Shown: positions 54,650 to 63,010 of the stretch, piece by piece
How positions within the stretch are numbered: position 1 is the stretch's first letter
Layout: the number at the start of each line of letters is the position of its first letter
DNA from: an uncultured Vampirovibrio sp.
Lineage (GTDB): Bacteria; Cyanobacteriota; Vampirovibrionia; Gastranaerophilales; Gastranaerophilaceae
Assembly: GCA_910577515.1 (NCBI GenBank)
Contig: CAJTLW010000008.1
Coordinates: forward strand, 1-64,000
DNA length: 64,000 nt
Direction: 5' to 3'
Program-made: the position numbers and the translations under genes
The notes under the pieces: generated by a model
Databases searched by the model: none
Told to the model about the DNA's origin: nothing
The model's input: the letters and a program-made list of their open reading frames with translations, nothing else

Positions 54650-55609
54650 ATGAGAAAAATTGCTTTTATATTCCCTGGCCAGGGCGCACAAACCACAGGC
54701 ATGGGATTAGATTTGTTTGAAAATTTTAACGCTGCAAAAGCAGTGTTTGATAGAGCAGATGCCGTTTTAAACAAAAAAGTTTCCAAGATTTGTTTTGAAG
54801 GTCCGGATGAAGTTTTAAAACAGACCGTAAACACCCAAAGCTGCCTTTTAACAGTATCCATAGCAGCGCTTGAAGCTCTTAAAGAAGTGTCAAACAGTGC
54901 AATCAAGCCGGATTATGCTCTCGGGCATTCTTTAGGTGAATATTCGGCCCTTTATACAGCTGGAGTTATGGATTTAGACACAACATTAAAAGCCATTCAA
55001 AAAAGAGCAGATTTAATGCAGATGGCTTGCGAAAGCTCAAAACAAGGCGGCATGAGCGCAATTTTAGGCTTAAGCGAAGAGAAAATTAAAGAAGCTCTAA
55101 AAGAAGCATCATCAAAGGGCTTGGTTAGCATTGCAAACTATAATGAACCAAATCAGATTGTTATAACGGGCGAAATTGATGCCGTTAATTATGCAAATGA
55201 ACTTATAAAAGAAGCAGGTGCAAAAAGAGTTGTTCCTCTCGCAGTTTCAGGCGGCTTCCACTCTAAATTAATGGAAAGCGCAACTGAAGGCTTTAAAGAT
55301 TTTGTTGCATCACTTGAATTAAATGATGCCAAAATTCCTGTAGTTACAAACGTTGATGCAGAACTTACAACAAAAGCTGATGATTTTAGAAGAAAAATGC
55401 CCGAACAAATAAGTTCATCAGTTTATTGGACTCAATCAATACAAAAATTATTAACTCTTGGTGTAGATACATTCATCGAACTTGGAAATGGCAAAGTTTT
55501 ATCAGGGCTAAATAGAAAAATCTGCCCTGCCGAAGTAAAAACATACAACGTTTTTGATAAAGAATCATTAATGAACACAGTAAATGAATTGAACACTTTA
55601 AACGTATAG
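54650..55609 (+). CDS. fabD: Malonyl-CoA:ACP transacylase
   Basis: 319 residues. It loads malonate onto ACP. IFPGQGAQTTGMG at the start, the Ser in GHSLGEYSAL, GGMSAILG and the His in SGGFHSKLM are diagnostic. GAGGAG precedes the ATG. Cotranscribed with fabH and fabG. Confidence 0.97.
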   Translation: MRKIAFIFPGQGAQTTGMGLDLFENFNAAKAVFDRADAVLNKKVSKICFEGPDEVLKQTVNTQSCLLTVSIAALEALKEVSNSAIKPDYALGHSLGEYSALYTAGVMDLDTTLKAIQKRADLMQMACESSKQGGMSAILGLSEEKIKEALKEASSKGLVSIANYNEPNQIVITGEIDAVNYANELIKEAGAKRVVPLAVSGGFHSKLMESATEGFKDFVASLELNDAKIPVVTNVDAELTTKADDFRRKMPEQISSSVYWTQSIQKLLTLGVDTFIELGNGKVLSGLNRKICPAEVKTYNVFDKESLMNTVNELNTLNV

Positions 55610-55620
55610 GAGAAATTAAC

Positions 55621-56349
55621 ATGACAGATAAAATGGTAGCTCTTGTTACAGGCGGCTCAAGAGGAATAGGCAAGGCTTGTGCAATAGAGCTTGCAAAAGC
55701 AGGATACGATATCGTTATAAACTACGCCGGAAACGAAGAAGCTGCAAATAAAACTGTATCTGAAATTAAGGATTTAGGGCAAAACGCAGTTGCAAAGAAG
55801 TTTGATGTTTCAAACAAAGAAGCTGTAGATGCTGCAATTGAAGAAATAATTAAAGAATTCGGCAGAATCGATGTTCTTGTTAATAATGCAGGCATCACAA
55901 GAGACAACCTTTTTATGAGAATGAAAGAAGAAGAATGGCTTTCTGTTATTAATACAAACCTGAATTCTGCATACTTTGTAACAAACCCCGTTTCAAAAAT
56001 TATGATTAAGCAAAGAAGCGGCGCCATTGTTAATATGGCATCAGTTTCAGGCGTATATGGAAATGCAGGTCAGGCAAATTATTCAGCCGCAAAAGCCGGT
56101 ATGATTGGCTTTACAAAATCCCTTGCAAAGGAATTAGCTTCCCGCAACATAAGAGTAAACGCTGTTGCGCCTGGTTTTATTCAAACTGATATGACAAAGG
56201 ATTTACCTGTAGATAAAATCGTTGAAAGAATTCCTCTAAAAACCTTAGGGAAACCTGAAGATATTGCAAAAACCGTGAAATTTTTAGCGGCTGATGCAAA
56301 CTACATTACAGGGCAGGTTATAGGTGTAGATGGCGGTCTTGTAATTTAA
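55621..56349 (+). CDS. fabG: 3-Oxoacyl-ACP reductase
   Basis: 242 residues of the classical SDR family. TGGSRGIGKA binds NADPH; NNAGIT, the Ser in MASVSGVYGN and YSAAKAG complete the catalytic set. It lies 11 nt after fabD. No acpP or fabF follows, unlike the usual cluster. Confidence 0.96.
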   Translation: MTDKMVALVTGGSRGIGKACAIELAKAGYDIVINYAGNEEAANKTVSEIKDLGQNAVAKKFDVSNKEAVDAAIEEIIKEFGRIDVLVNNAGITRDNLFMRMKEEEWLSVINTNLNSAYFVTNPVSKIMIKQRSGAIVNMASVSGVYGNAGQANYSAAKAGMIGFTKSLAKELASRNIRVNAVAPGFIQTDMTKDLPVDKIVERIPLKTLGKPEDIAKTVKFLAADANYITGQVIGVDGGLVI

Positions 56350-56369
56350 GGCTTATAATTTAAGGAAAA

Positions 56370-57080
56370 ATGCGTATAAAATTTTATACAGTTTCCATTT
56401 TAGTTTTATTCTTGTGCGTAAATTTTGCTAGCGCACAAGAATTTTATCAACCCAAAAAAAGTTATGCTGAAGAACGGGATAGTTATGTAAAAACCTTTGA
56501 TAAATTCTCCCCATCTGAAATTCAGACTCCGTTTACATCGGGCTTTAGCGGGCAAATTCCTCTAAATAAACAGGATTTAACCCCTGAAGAAAAAGCTAAT
56601 ATTCGTCTTGCAAAAGAAAAAATGAAATCAAAAAAGCTTCAATTTTCAAGCGAAGAATTTATAAAGCAAATCAAAAAAAATAAATTGGAAAATGTTGATT
56701 TAATGCTAAAAGCAGGCATTAGCCCAAATTCCGATTTTTTTGGCGAATATGCAATATTTTATGCCGTTAAATATAATAAAACAGAAATTGCAAATTTACT
56801 CCTTGAAAAAGGTGCTAATCCAAATGCAGGCTTTAATTCACCTTTATTTTGGGCCGTAAAAAACAAAAATGAAGACTTGGTCAAAAGTCTTGTTAGCAAA
56901 GGTGCAAAGCTTGATTACACGGATATTGTTTCATCAAAAAGCATTCTCTACACAGCGCTTGAAAAGAATAGCATTAATATTGCAAAATTCTTGCTTGATA
57001 ATGGCGCAAAAATTGATAGTAAATCTGCACTATTAATTGAAAAGAAAAATCTTTACTCTAAGCTTGGACTTTACAGATAA
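56370..57080 (+). CDS. Secreted ankyrin-repeat protein
   Basis: 236 residues with a signal peptide (about 1-23, ending NFASAQ). At least four ankyrin-like repeats cover 105-232 (NLLLEKGANPNAG, SLVSKGAKLDYTD, KFLLDNGAKIDS). Protein-protein binding in the periplasm is likely. It lies 20 nt after fabG and may be cotranscribed. Its stop is 5 nt from the convergent pheS stop. Confidence 0.88.
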   Translation: MRIKFYTVSILVLFLCVNFASAQEFYQPKKSYAEERDSYVKTFDKFSPSEIQTPFTSGFSGQIPLNKQDLTPEEKANIRLAKEKMKSKKLQFSSEEFIKQIKKNKLENVDLMLKAGISPNSDFFGEYAIFYAVKYNKTEIANLLLEKGANPNAGFNSPLFWAVKNKNEDLVKSLVSKGAKLDYTDIVSSKSILYTALEKNSINIAKFLLDNGAKIDSKSALLIEKKNLYSKLGLYR

Positions 57081-57085
57081 AATCC

Positions 57086-58120
57086 TTAAAATTGCTTTAA
57101 AAATCTTTCATCATTATTAAAGAAAAGGCGAATATCATCAATTGCATATTTAAGCATAGTAAGCCTTTCAACTCCCATGCCAAATGCAAAACCTGAATAA
57201 ACAGAGCTGTCTATTCCAACCCCTTCAAGCACATTGGGGTCTACCATGCCCGAACCCAATATCTCAAGCCAGCCTGTACCAGAACATGTTGAACACCCTT
57301 TTCCGCCGCACATAATACATTGAACATCTACTTCAGCAGAAGGCTCTGTAAAAGGGAAGAAACTGTTTCTAAACCTTGTAGGGCGAGATGAACCAAAATA
57401 TAATCTTATGAATTCATTCAATGTTCCCTTTAAATCGGTAAAAGTAATGTTTTTATCCACACAAAGTCCTTCAATTTGGTGGAACAGGTTGTTTTTTCTG
57501 GCACTAACGGATTCGTTGCGGTATACTCTGCCTGGTGCAATAATTCTGATGGGGGGCTTCTTGTTTTCCATTGCATGAATTTGCGCACCAGATGTTTGGC
57601 TTCTTAAGACAACATGCTCTGCATTTGCTGCATAATAAGTATCTTGAACATCACGCGCAGGGTGTTCTTTTGGCGTATTCAATAAATCAAAATTATATTT
57701 TTCAACTTCAACTTCAGGCGAATATTTATTTTCAATCAAAGAAAAACCAAGGTGTTCGAATATTTCAACAATTTCATTAACAGTAGCTGTTAAAGTATGT
57801 ACTCTTCCTTTTTTAATATATGTGCCGTCAAGCGTCGGGTCTATCTTTTCAGATGCAAGCTTCTGATTTAATTCTTCAAAATAAAAAACTTTATTTTTTT
57901 CTTTTATTAAAGCTTCAATTTCACCTGAAACCTGATTGGTTAAAGAACCTATTTTAGGGCGAAGTGCAGGGTCAACATCTTTTAAACCCTTCTTTAAATT
58001 GTTAAGCTCGGATGACCTTGACAAATATTTATTTTTAACTTCATCTAAATCTTTTAAATTTTTAGCACTATTAATTTCTTCTACAGCGCTTTTTTTTATT
58101 TCTAAAATCTTATCTTCCAT
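57086..58120 (-). CDS. pheS: Phenylalanyl-tRNA synthetase alpha subunit
   Basis: 344 residues from the ATG at 58120; a longer frame to 58228 would run into the divergent gene's promoter. Class-II motifs: HPARDVQDTYY, RVYRNESVSARKNN, FHQIEGLCVD and GFAFGMGVERLTMLKY. The N-terminal coiled coil binds tRNA-Phe. A CxxCGGKGCSTC cluster near 287-296 gives an extra Cys site seen in some PheS proteins. pheT is not adjacent. Confidence 0.96.
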   Translation of the reverse strand: MEDKILEIKKSAVEEINSAKNLKDLDEVKNKYLSRSSELNNLKKGLKDVDPALRPKIGSLTNQVSGEIEALIKEKNKVFYFEELNQKLASEKIDPTLDGTYIKKGRVHTLTATVNEIVEIFEHLGFSLIENKYSPEVEVEKYNFDLLNTPKEHPARDVQDTYYAANAEHVVLRSQTSGAQIHAMENKKPPIRIIAPGRVYRNESVSARKNNLFHQIEGLCVDKNITFTDLKGTLNEFIRLYFGSSRPTRFRNSFFPFTEPSAEVDVQCIMCGGKGCSTCSGTGWLEILGSGMVDPNVLEGVGIDSSVYSGFAFGMGVERLTMLKYAIDDIRLFFNNDERFLKQF

Positions 58121-58189
58121 AAAACATTCGCCTAAAATAATTTTTAACAAAACAATAATACCTAAAAAAAACACCGACATCAAGATTTT

Positions 58190-58198
58190 TGATATAAT
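58190..58198 (+). promoter_or_regulatory. Extended -10 promoter of the 523-aa membrane protein gene
   Basis: TGATATAAT fits the extended -10 consensus, 33 nt before the ATG at 58231. Confidence 0.55.
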
Positions 58199-58230
58199 GT
58201 TTTTAGCCAAAAATAAAGAAGGTAACAAAA

Positions 58231-59802
58231 ATGATTATAATATTTTACATCTCACTTTTTCTATATATAGCAACACTTTCAATTGCTGCAAACATAATAG
58301 ATTATGATTTCTGGGCAAGACTTATTGTAGGAAAAACCTTTTTCCAAACAGGAAAGCTTTTAAACTTTGATTTCCAATCCTTCGGCCCAACTCGCCAGTG
58401 GTTTGACCATGAATGGGGTTCAAGCCTTATTTTCTATTCCATTCTTGATAAATTTGGCGACAAAGGTATTATTTTCTTTAAAATAATAATGATTTTTATC
58501 GTATATTTTATAATTACAAAATTAATTCTTCTTAGAAGGAAGCATTCAAATCAAACAACCAAAAACCCTTATAAAGCGGCTACTTTCAATATTCTGTTTT
58601 TTATTCTTTTAATTCAGGCGACCCTTGATGTTGTCTTTGTAACGGTAAGGTGTCACTTGTTTACCTTCCTTTTCTTTATGCTCTGGTTTTATGCACTTGA
58701 AAAATCAAGGCTAGAAAAAAATTATAGAATTTTATGGATAATCCCTGTTACAATGATAGTCTGGGCAAATATCCACGGCGGATGCTTTACAGGTTTAGGG
58801 CTTGTTGCCTTATATACAGTTGGTGAATTTTTAAACAAAAAACCAATCAAACCCTATATAATCGTATTTTTCCTATCTTTATGCGCAATGTTTATAAACC
58901 CGTACGGCATAAAATATGTTTATTTCCTATTCCATGCAATTACGCTAAAACGTCCAAAGATTACAGAATGGCAGTCAATATTCAGCAAGCTGCACATGTT
59001 CAGCTTTTTTAAATACAAAATTTGGGCATTTTGTATAGCACTAATAACAGGAAACTATCTGTTCAAAAAGTACAAAAAATTAGCCACAGGCTCCAAATTT
59101 ATGGAAAATATCAAAGTTTTGTATCAAAATCTGGATAAAACAAAAGCCATTATTTTGATAACCATGTTTTTATTATCAATAAAAACCTTAAGGCTTATGC
59201 CTTTCTTTGCATTTACCGCAACCGTATTTTTATACGATGATATTTATAAAAGTTTCAACAAAAAACTTAGTAACAAATTAAACAATATTAAAGAAATATT
59301 TTTATTCACACTAATCCTTTTATCCTTTACATTCACTTTTAAAACACAAAACATTGAAACAAGCCTTTCAGGCTATCCTTATGTTGAAGCCGAATTTTTA
59401 AAGATAAACAATTTAAAAGGAAATCTTCTGGCAAATTTCCACTACGGAAGCTTTTTAGCTTATAAATTATATCCCAATAATTTCATATTTATGGATGGAA
59501 GATATGAAGAAACTTATGAACCGGGGCTTTTAAACAGGCTAACTAGCATATATGTAAAAGACAATTGGAAAGAAGAACTCGAAAAACAGCATGTTGATTT
59601 TATTATATTGGAAAAAAACTATGAAATGCTATTTAAAAGACTCCTGGATGATAAAGACTGGAATCTTGTTATGGCAAGCAAAAAATTCGCCCTCTTTATT
59701 AGAAATGATATAAAACTGAACAATACCAAAAAGCCGTCTGAAGATTTTAATTATTATCAAAAAGAAAAATGGCAGACAAATATTGACTGGAGTACAAAAT
59801 GA
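58231..59802 (+). CDS. Large membrane protein resembling GT-C-type glycosyltransferases
   Basis: 523 residues with about ten membrane helices in the first 360 residues, followed by a soluble C-terminal domain of about 150 residues. DYDFWARLIVGKTFF and WFDHEWGSSLIF near the N-terminus recall the acidic first-loop motif of GT-C enzymes such as ArnT/PMT families, which is suggestive only. The C-terminal part has FIFMDGRYEETYEPGLL. GAAGG precedes the ATG. It overlaps the next gene by 4 nt (ATGA). Confidence 0.78.
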   Translation: MIIIFYISLFLYIATLSIAANIIDYDFWARLIVGKTFFQTGKLLNFDFQSFGPTRQWFDHEWGSSLIFYSILDKFGDKGIIFFKIIMIFIVYFIITKLILLRRKHSNQTTKNPYKAATFNILFFILLIQATLDVVFVTVRCHLFTFLFFMLWFYALEKSRLEKNYRILWIIPVTMIVWANIHGGCFTGLGLVALYTVGEFLNKKPIKPYIIVFFLSLCAMFINPYGIKYVYFLFHAITLKRPKITEWQSIFSKLHMFSFFKYKIWAFCIALITGNYLFKKYKKLATGSKFMENIKVLYQNLDKTKAIILITMFLLSIKTLRLMPFFAFTATVFLYDDIYKSFNKKLSNKLNNIKEIFLFTLILLSFTFTFKTQNIETSLSGYPYVEAEFLKINNLKGNLLANFHYGSFLAYKLYPNNFIFMDGRYEETYEPGLLNRLTSIYVKDNWKEELEKQHVDFIILEKNYEMLFKRLLDDKDWNLVMASKKFALFIRNDIKLNNTKKPSEDFNYYQKEKWQTNIDWSTK

Positions 59803-60257
59803 AGCAATTTTTGATACTGCTTTTAATCCTTTATTTTACAATGCCGGTGGTATTTGCTAAAAATGAAACAAACCGCCCTTCTTTAGACGCCAGACAGGAA
59901 AATTATATAAACCTTGATAACCTTAATTTGGATGAAAAAGAACTTGAAAAATTTAATAAAATCTATATTATGGAATACAACATTTTAAGGCCGATTTCTT
60001 TGCAGCTTGAAGCAAACCTTTTAAGGCTTGATGAACTTAATGAAATAAAATGCAGATGGTACCAAAAACAGTGCAAAAAAGAGCTGAAGAAAAACAAAGA
60101 TTTTATAGCAGGGGATATTAAAGAATTAAAAAGGCAAACTTCACAGAAAAAAGAATACTTTAAAATTTTATACATAAACGAAACTACAAGAGCGCAGCAT
60201 TATGCTCTTAGAGAAATAATTAAAAAAATTACAAATGATAAAACACATTTATGGTAA
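59799..60257 (+). CDS. Small secreted helical protein, unknown function
   Basis: 152 residues with a signal peptide (about 1-21, ending VVFAKN). The rest is helical and charged, with two Cys flanking Trp-Tyr-Gln (CRWYQKQC) around residue 87-94. ATGA coupling to the upstream membrane protein suggests a functional link. Function unknown. Confidence 0.72.
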   Translation: MKQFLILLLILYFTMPVVFAKNETNRPSLDARQENYINLDNLNLDEKELEKFNKIYIMEYNILRPISLQLEANLLRLDELNEIKCRWYQKQCKKELKKNKDFIAGDIKELKRQTSQKKEYFKILYINETTRAQHYALREIIKKITNDKTHLW

Positions 60258-60271
60258 ACAAATTTGTATTT

Positions 60272-60303
60272 AAAAAAAGCCCTTTAAATCAAGGGCTTTT
60301 TTA
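60272..60303. terminator. Bidirectional terminator between the secreted protein and rplT
   Basis: A7-GCCCTT (60272-60284) pairs with AAGGGCT6 (60291-60302). Confidence 0.88.
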
Positions 60304-60324
60304 AAAATTATTATTTTAAAATGA

Positions 60325-60669
60325 CTATTTATTAACCGTATCAATAATCACTTTAAATGCATCAGGCTCATTTGCAGCAAGCTCAGCCAGCATTTTTCTG
60401 TTCACCTGAATATCAGCCTTTTTCAATAAATTCATAAATTTAGAATAAGTTAAGCCGTATTCACGAACTGCAGCATTGATTCTTACAATCCACAATGCTC
60501 TCATATTTCTTTTTACAACTCTTCTGTCACGGTAAGCATATTTTAATGCCTTCATAACAGCCTGATTTGCAACTTTAAAAATTCTGCTTCTTGCGCCAAT
60601 AAAGCCTTTGGCTAATTTCAATATTTTTTTATGTCTTTTTCTTAAAACATTTCCGCGTTTAACTCTCAT
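60325..60669 (-). CDS. rplT: 50S ribosomal protein L20
   Basis: 114 residues, normal length. RVKRGNVLRKRHKKILKLAKG and YRDRRVVKRNMRALWIVRIN are standard L20 segments. It lies 12 nt after rpmI. Confidence 0.97.
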   Translation of the reverse strand: MRVKRGNVLRKRHKKILKLAKGFIGARSRIFKVANQAVMKALKYAYRDRRVVKRNMRALWIVRINAAVREYGLTYSKFMNLLKKADIQVNRKMLAELAANEPDAFKVIIDTVNK

Positions 60670-60681
60670 AGCTCACCTTCC

Positions 60682-60891
60682 TTATCTTGAATACTTAATG
60701 TATGGCAATTCCTTTGTAATTAAATCTAAATTACAAGAAGGAACTTCTACCATCCCTGTTAATCTGTTTTTTCTTGCAGGGCTTTTATGTGCAAGAAGGT
60801 GTCCTTTTCCTGCCTGGCGTCTTAAGATTTTGCCTGAAGCAGTCACCTTATAGCGCTTATTGGCGGATCTGTGTGTTTTCATTTTAGGCAT
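60682..60891 (-). CDS. rpmI: 50S ribosomal protein L35
   Basis: 69 residues. PKMKTHRSANKRYKVTASGK and the RRQAGKGHLLAHKSPARKNRL block are standard L35. GGAGAAAACAAAATG gives the ribosome site. infC, usually just upstream, is absent: a terminator and a pseudopilin gene precede it. Confidence 0.96.
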   Translation of the reverse strand: MPKMKTHRSANKRYKVTASGKILRRQAGKGHLLAHKSPARKNRLTGMVEVPSCNLDLITKELPYIKYSR

Positions 60892-61015
60892 TTTGTTTTC
60901 TCCTTATTTAACAGGCTTTTGCGGCATACCTTAAAGCCGCTTCAATACCTTAATAATTATTCATCTACCATATTAAAATAAACCTGCTAAAATGTAAAGC
61001 CCCGGTTCTTAAAGC

Positions 61016-61058
61016 ATTAAAAAAGCCCTTCCTGATTTTCTTCAGGAAGGGCTTTAAA
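61016..61058 (-). terminator. Terminator of the pseudopilin gene
   Basis: A 14-bp perfect stem (61022-61035 with 61042-61055); on the minus strand T6 follows. It lies 24 nt past the pseudopilin stop and isolates rpmI from it. Confidence 0.9.
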
Positions 61059-61082
61059 ATTTCCTTTTAAACTAATAATGTA

Positions 61083-61688
61083 TTAGTCGTTTTGGAACAT
61101 TGTTCTTTGTGCAACAACACCGTAAGGAATAGCAGCAGAATCTGTAACTATGATATTGAAAATATCGTTGATTCTTGTACCTTTAGCATCCGGTACTACA
61201 TAGTTGCCACCAGCAGCAGGCGGGTTAGGTCTTTTATCACCGTTAACGTCAACCAATATTAAGCAAGGTTCTTTACCTTGTACTGAACCATCACCACAAC
61301 CTGATTTCTTTGTACCTTCTATTTGTTGTCCAGGAAATTCAAATCTCATACCATCAGCTGTATAGAAAGCAGCGTTTGAGCTTGAACCGTTGTCCAACTG
61401 GGTTGTTGCTTTAATAATGTTTAATCTTTGTGCTAAATAACCCATAAGGTTTTGCTGATTTTCGTTAGTGTAAGCGTTAACTGTCAAATCAGCAGGTGAA
61501 ACATTTTCCAAAGCAATGTTCATAGTGATTGCTTGGTTTAAAACAGAAACAGCCTTTTTAAGACCTGTTTTGAATTCTTGTTGGTTTGTATTTACGATAA
61601 CAGAAGGAATAGTCATAGCTGCAACTACACCAATGATAGCCAAAGTGATTAAAACTTCCGCTAAAGTAAAACCTAAACTCTTTCTCAT
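61083..61688 (-). CDS. Type IV pilin-like / pseudopilin protein
   Basis: 201 residues. The class-III leader MRKSLG is followed by FTLAEVLITLAIIGVVAAMT; cleavage after G6 by PilD is expected, leaving an N-methylated Phe, and the fifth mature residue is the conserved Glu. The C-terminal half is a soluble domain with two Cys (about 126 and 135). Secreted by a type IV pilus or type II-like machine. No other pilus gene lies nearby. Many such leaders are seen in Gastranaerophilales genomes, as I recall. Confidence 0.9.
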   Translation of the reverse strand: MRKSLGFTLAEVLITLAIIGVVAAMTIPSVIVNTNQQEFKTGLKKAVSVLNQAITMNIALENVSPADLTVNAYTNENQQNLMGYLAQRLNIIKATTQLDNGSSSNAAFYTADGMRFEFPGQQIEGTKKSGCGDGSVQGKEPCLILVDVNGDKRPNPPAAGGNYVVPDAKGTRINDIFNIIVTDSAAIPYGVVAQRTMFQND

Positions 61689-61911
61689 CGATTTTTACCT
61701 TTCATATTTACATCTAATTATTTTTCGCTACTTGAGCAAATTTATGTCTATAATTATATTACATTTTCCATGAAAAATAAACCTGAATAAAATAAAAATC
61801 CACTGATAAGTTTAAAAAAACCTTGAAATATCTACAAAGTATATACTTTTAACAAAACTTAATAAATAAAGTATTTTTTTAAAACACCCCCAAAATGAAC
61901 ATTATAAGCAA

Positions 61912-63003
61912 TTATTCAAGTCTGTTTTTAAAAGAATAATTTGCTATAAACAGTGTAAAAATTGAAATAAAAATAATCGGAATTAAATTTAACAACACAA
62001 AATAAAAGTTAATATTTTTTAATATTATCCCTTTTGAAATAACGAGAAAAAACCTCAAAGGATTAATGATGGTAAGGTTTTGCAAGAATTCTGGCGTAAT
62101 GTTTTCAACAGGCGCACTATACCCTGATAAAATTGTCGCAGGAAACATAAAAACAAAAACAAGAAGCATGGCCTGCTGCTGTGTTTTGCAAAATGAAGAA
62201 ATGAAAAGCCCAACCCCTGAAATAGAAATTAAAAACCAAATAAGGGCAAAAAAATAAAGAAAAATATTTCCTTCAACAGGCAGGTGAAATACAAATTTTG
62301 CCGCTATTAATATTAAAGCGCCATCAATCACCCCAAAAAATAAAGGAATTGAAAGCTTCCCAATAACTATTTCATGCGGTTTTAAAGGAGTTACAAGAAG
62401 TTCATCAAATGTTCCAGATTCCTTTTCTCTGGCCAAAGAAAGTGCAGAAAGCAGCAAAACCATAGACATAGACAAAATTCCTATTAAAGAAGATATTATA
62501 AACCAGTGATAGTAAAGGTTTGGATTGTACCAGTTCCTCACAACAAGGTTAATTTCACCATTTTGCCCGCCAAAGCCTCCTGTAATTTCCCCTAAATAAT
62601 TCCCTATTATCTGGCTTCCGTTTGTATGTCTGCCATCTAAAATTACCTCCACTTCAGGGTTTTGGCCTGCTAAATATTTCTTTGTAAAATCGTTTTTAAT
62701 ATAAATTGCACCGCGTACATTCTCTGTATCCAATTCATCCTTTAATTCCTTCAAATTTTTTACATAAACAATTTTTTTAAAATATTTTGACCCTGAAATC
62801 CTGTTTAAAAACTCTCTTGAAACAGGTGTAGAATCTTCATTTAAAACAGCTGCCGTTATATTATCAATATCTAAAGTGGCGGCATGGGAAAATAAAAATA
62901 ATTGCATTAAAGGAGGTAAAAATAAAAGTACACGGCTCTTTTTATCCCTCCAAACAGAATAAAACTCTTTAATAATTAAAGAAATAAGCCTGTTATTTAA
63001 CAT
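61912..63003 (-). CDS. ABC-2 family transporter permease (YhhJ-like)
   Basis: 363 residues from the ATG at 63003, with a GGAGGGG/AAGGG site; a longer frame to 63051 overlaps the upstream gene. One membrane helix near the N-terminus, an extracytoplasmic domain (about 40-170), then five helices. NPNLYYHWFIISSLIGILSMSM and EKESGTFDELLVTPL are typical ABC2_membrane_3. Paralogue of the next gene: both contain IKNDFTKKYLAGQ. An efflux pump with a separate ATPase is expected upstream. Confidence 0.9.
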   Translation of the reverse strand: MLNNRLISLIIKEFYSVWRDKKSRVLLFLPPLMQLFLFSHAATLDIDNITAAVLNEDSTPVSREFLNRISGSKYFKKIVYVKNLKELKDELDTENVRGAIYIKNDFTKKYLAGQNPEVEVILDGRHTNGSQIIGNYLGEITGGFGGQNGEINLVVRNWYNPNLYYHWFIISSLIGILSMSMVLLLSALSLAREKESGTFDELLVTPLKPHEIVIGKLSIPLFFGVIDGALILIAAKFVFHLPVEGNIFLYFFALIWFLISISGVGLFISSFCKTQQQAMLLVFVFMFPATILSGYSAPVENITPEFLQNLTIINPLRFFLVISKGIILKNINFYFVLLNLIPIIFISIFTLFIANYSFKNRLE

Positions 63004-63010
63004 AAAGCCC

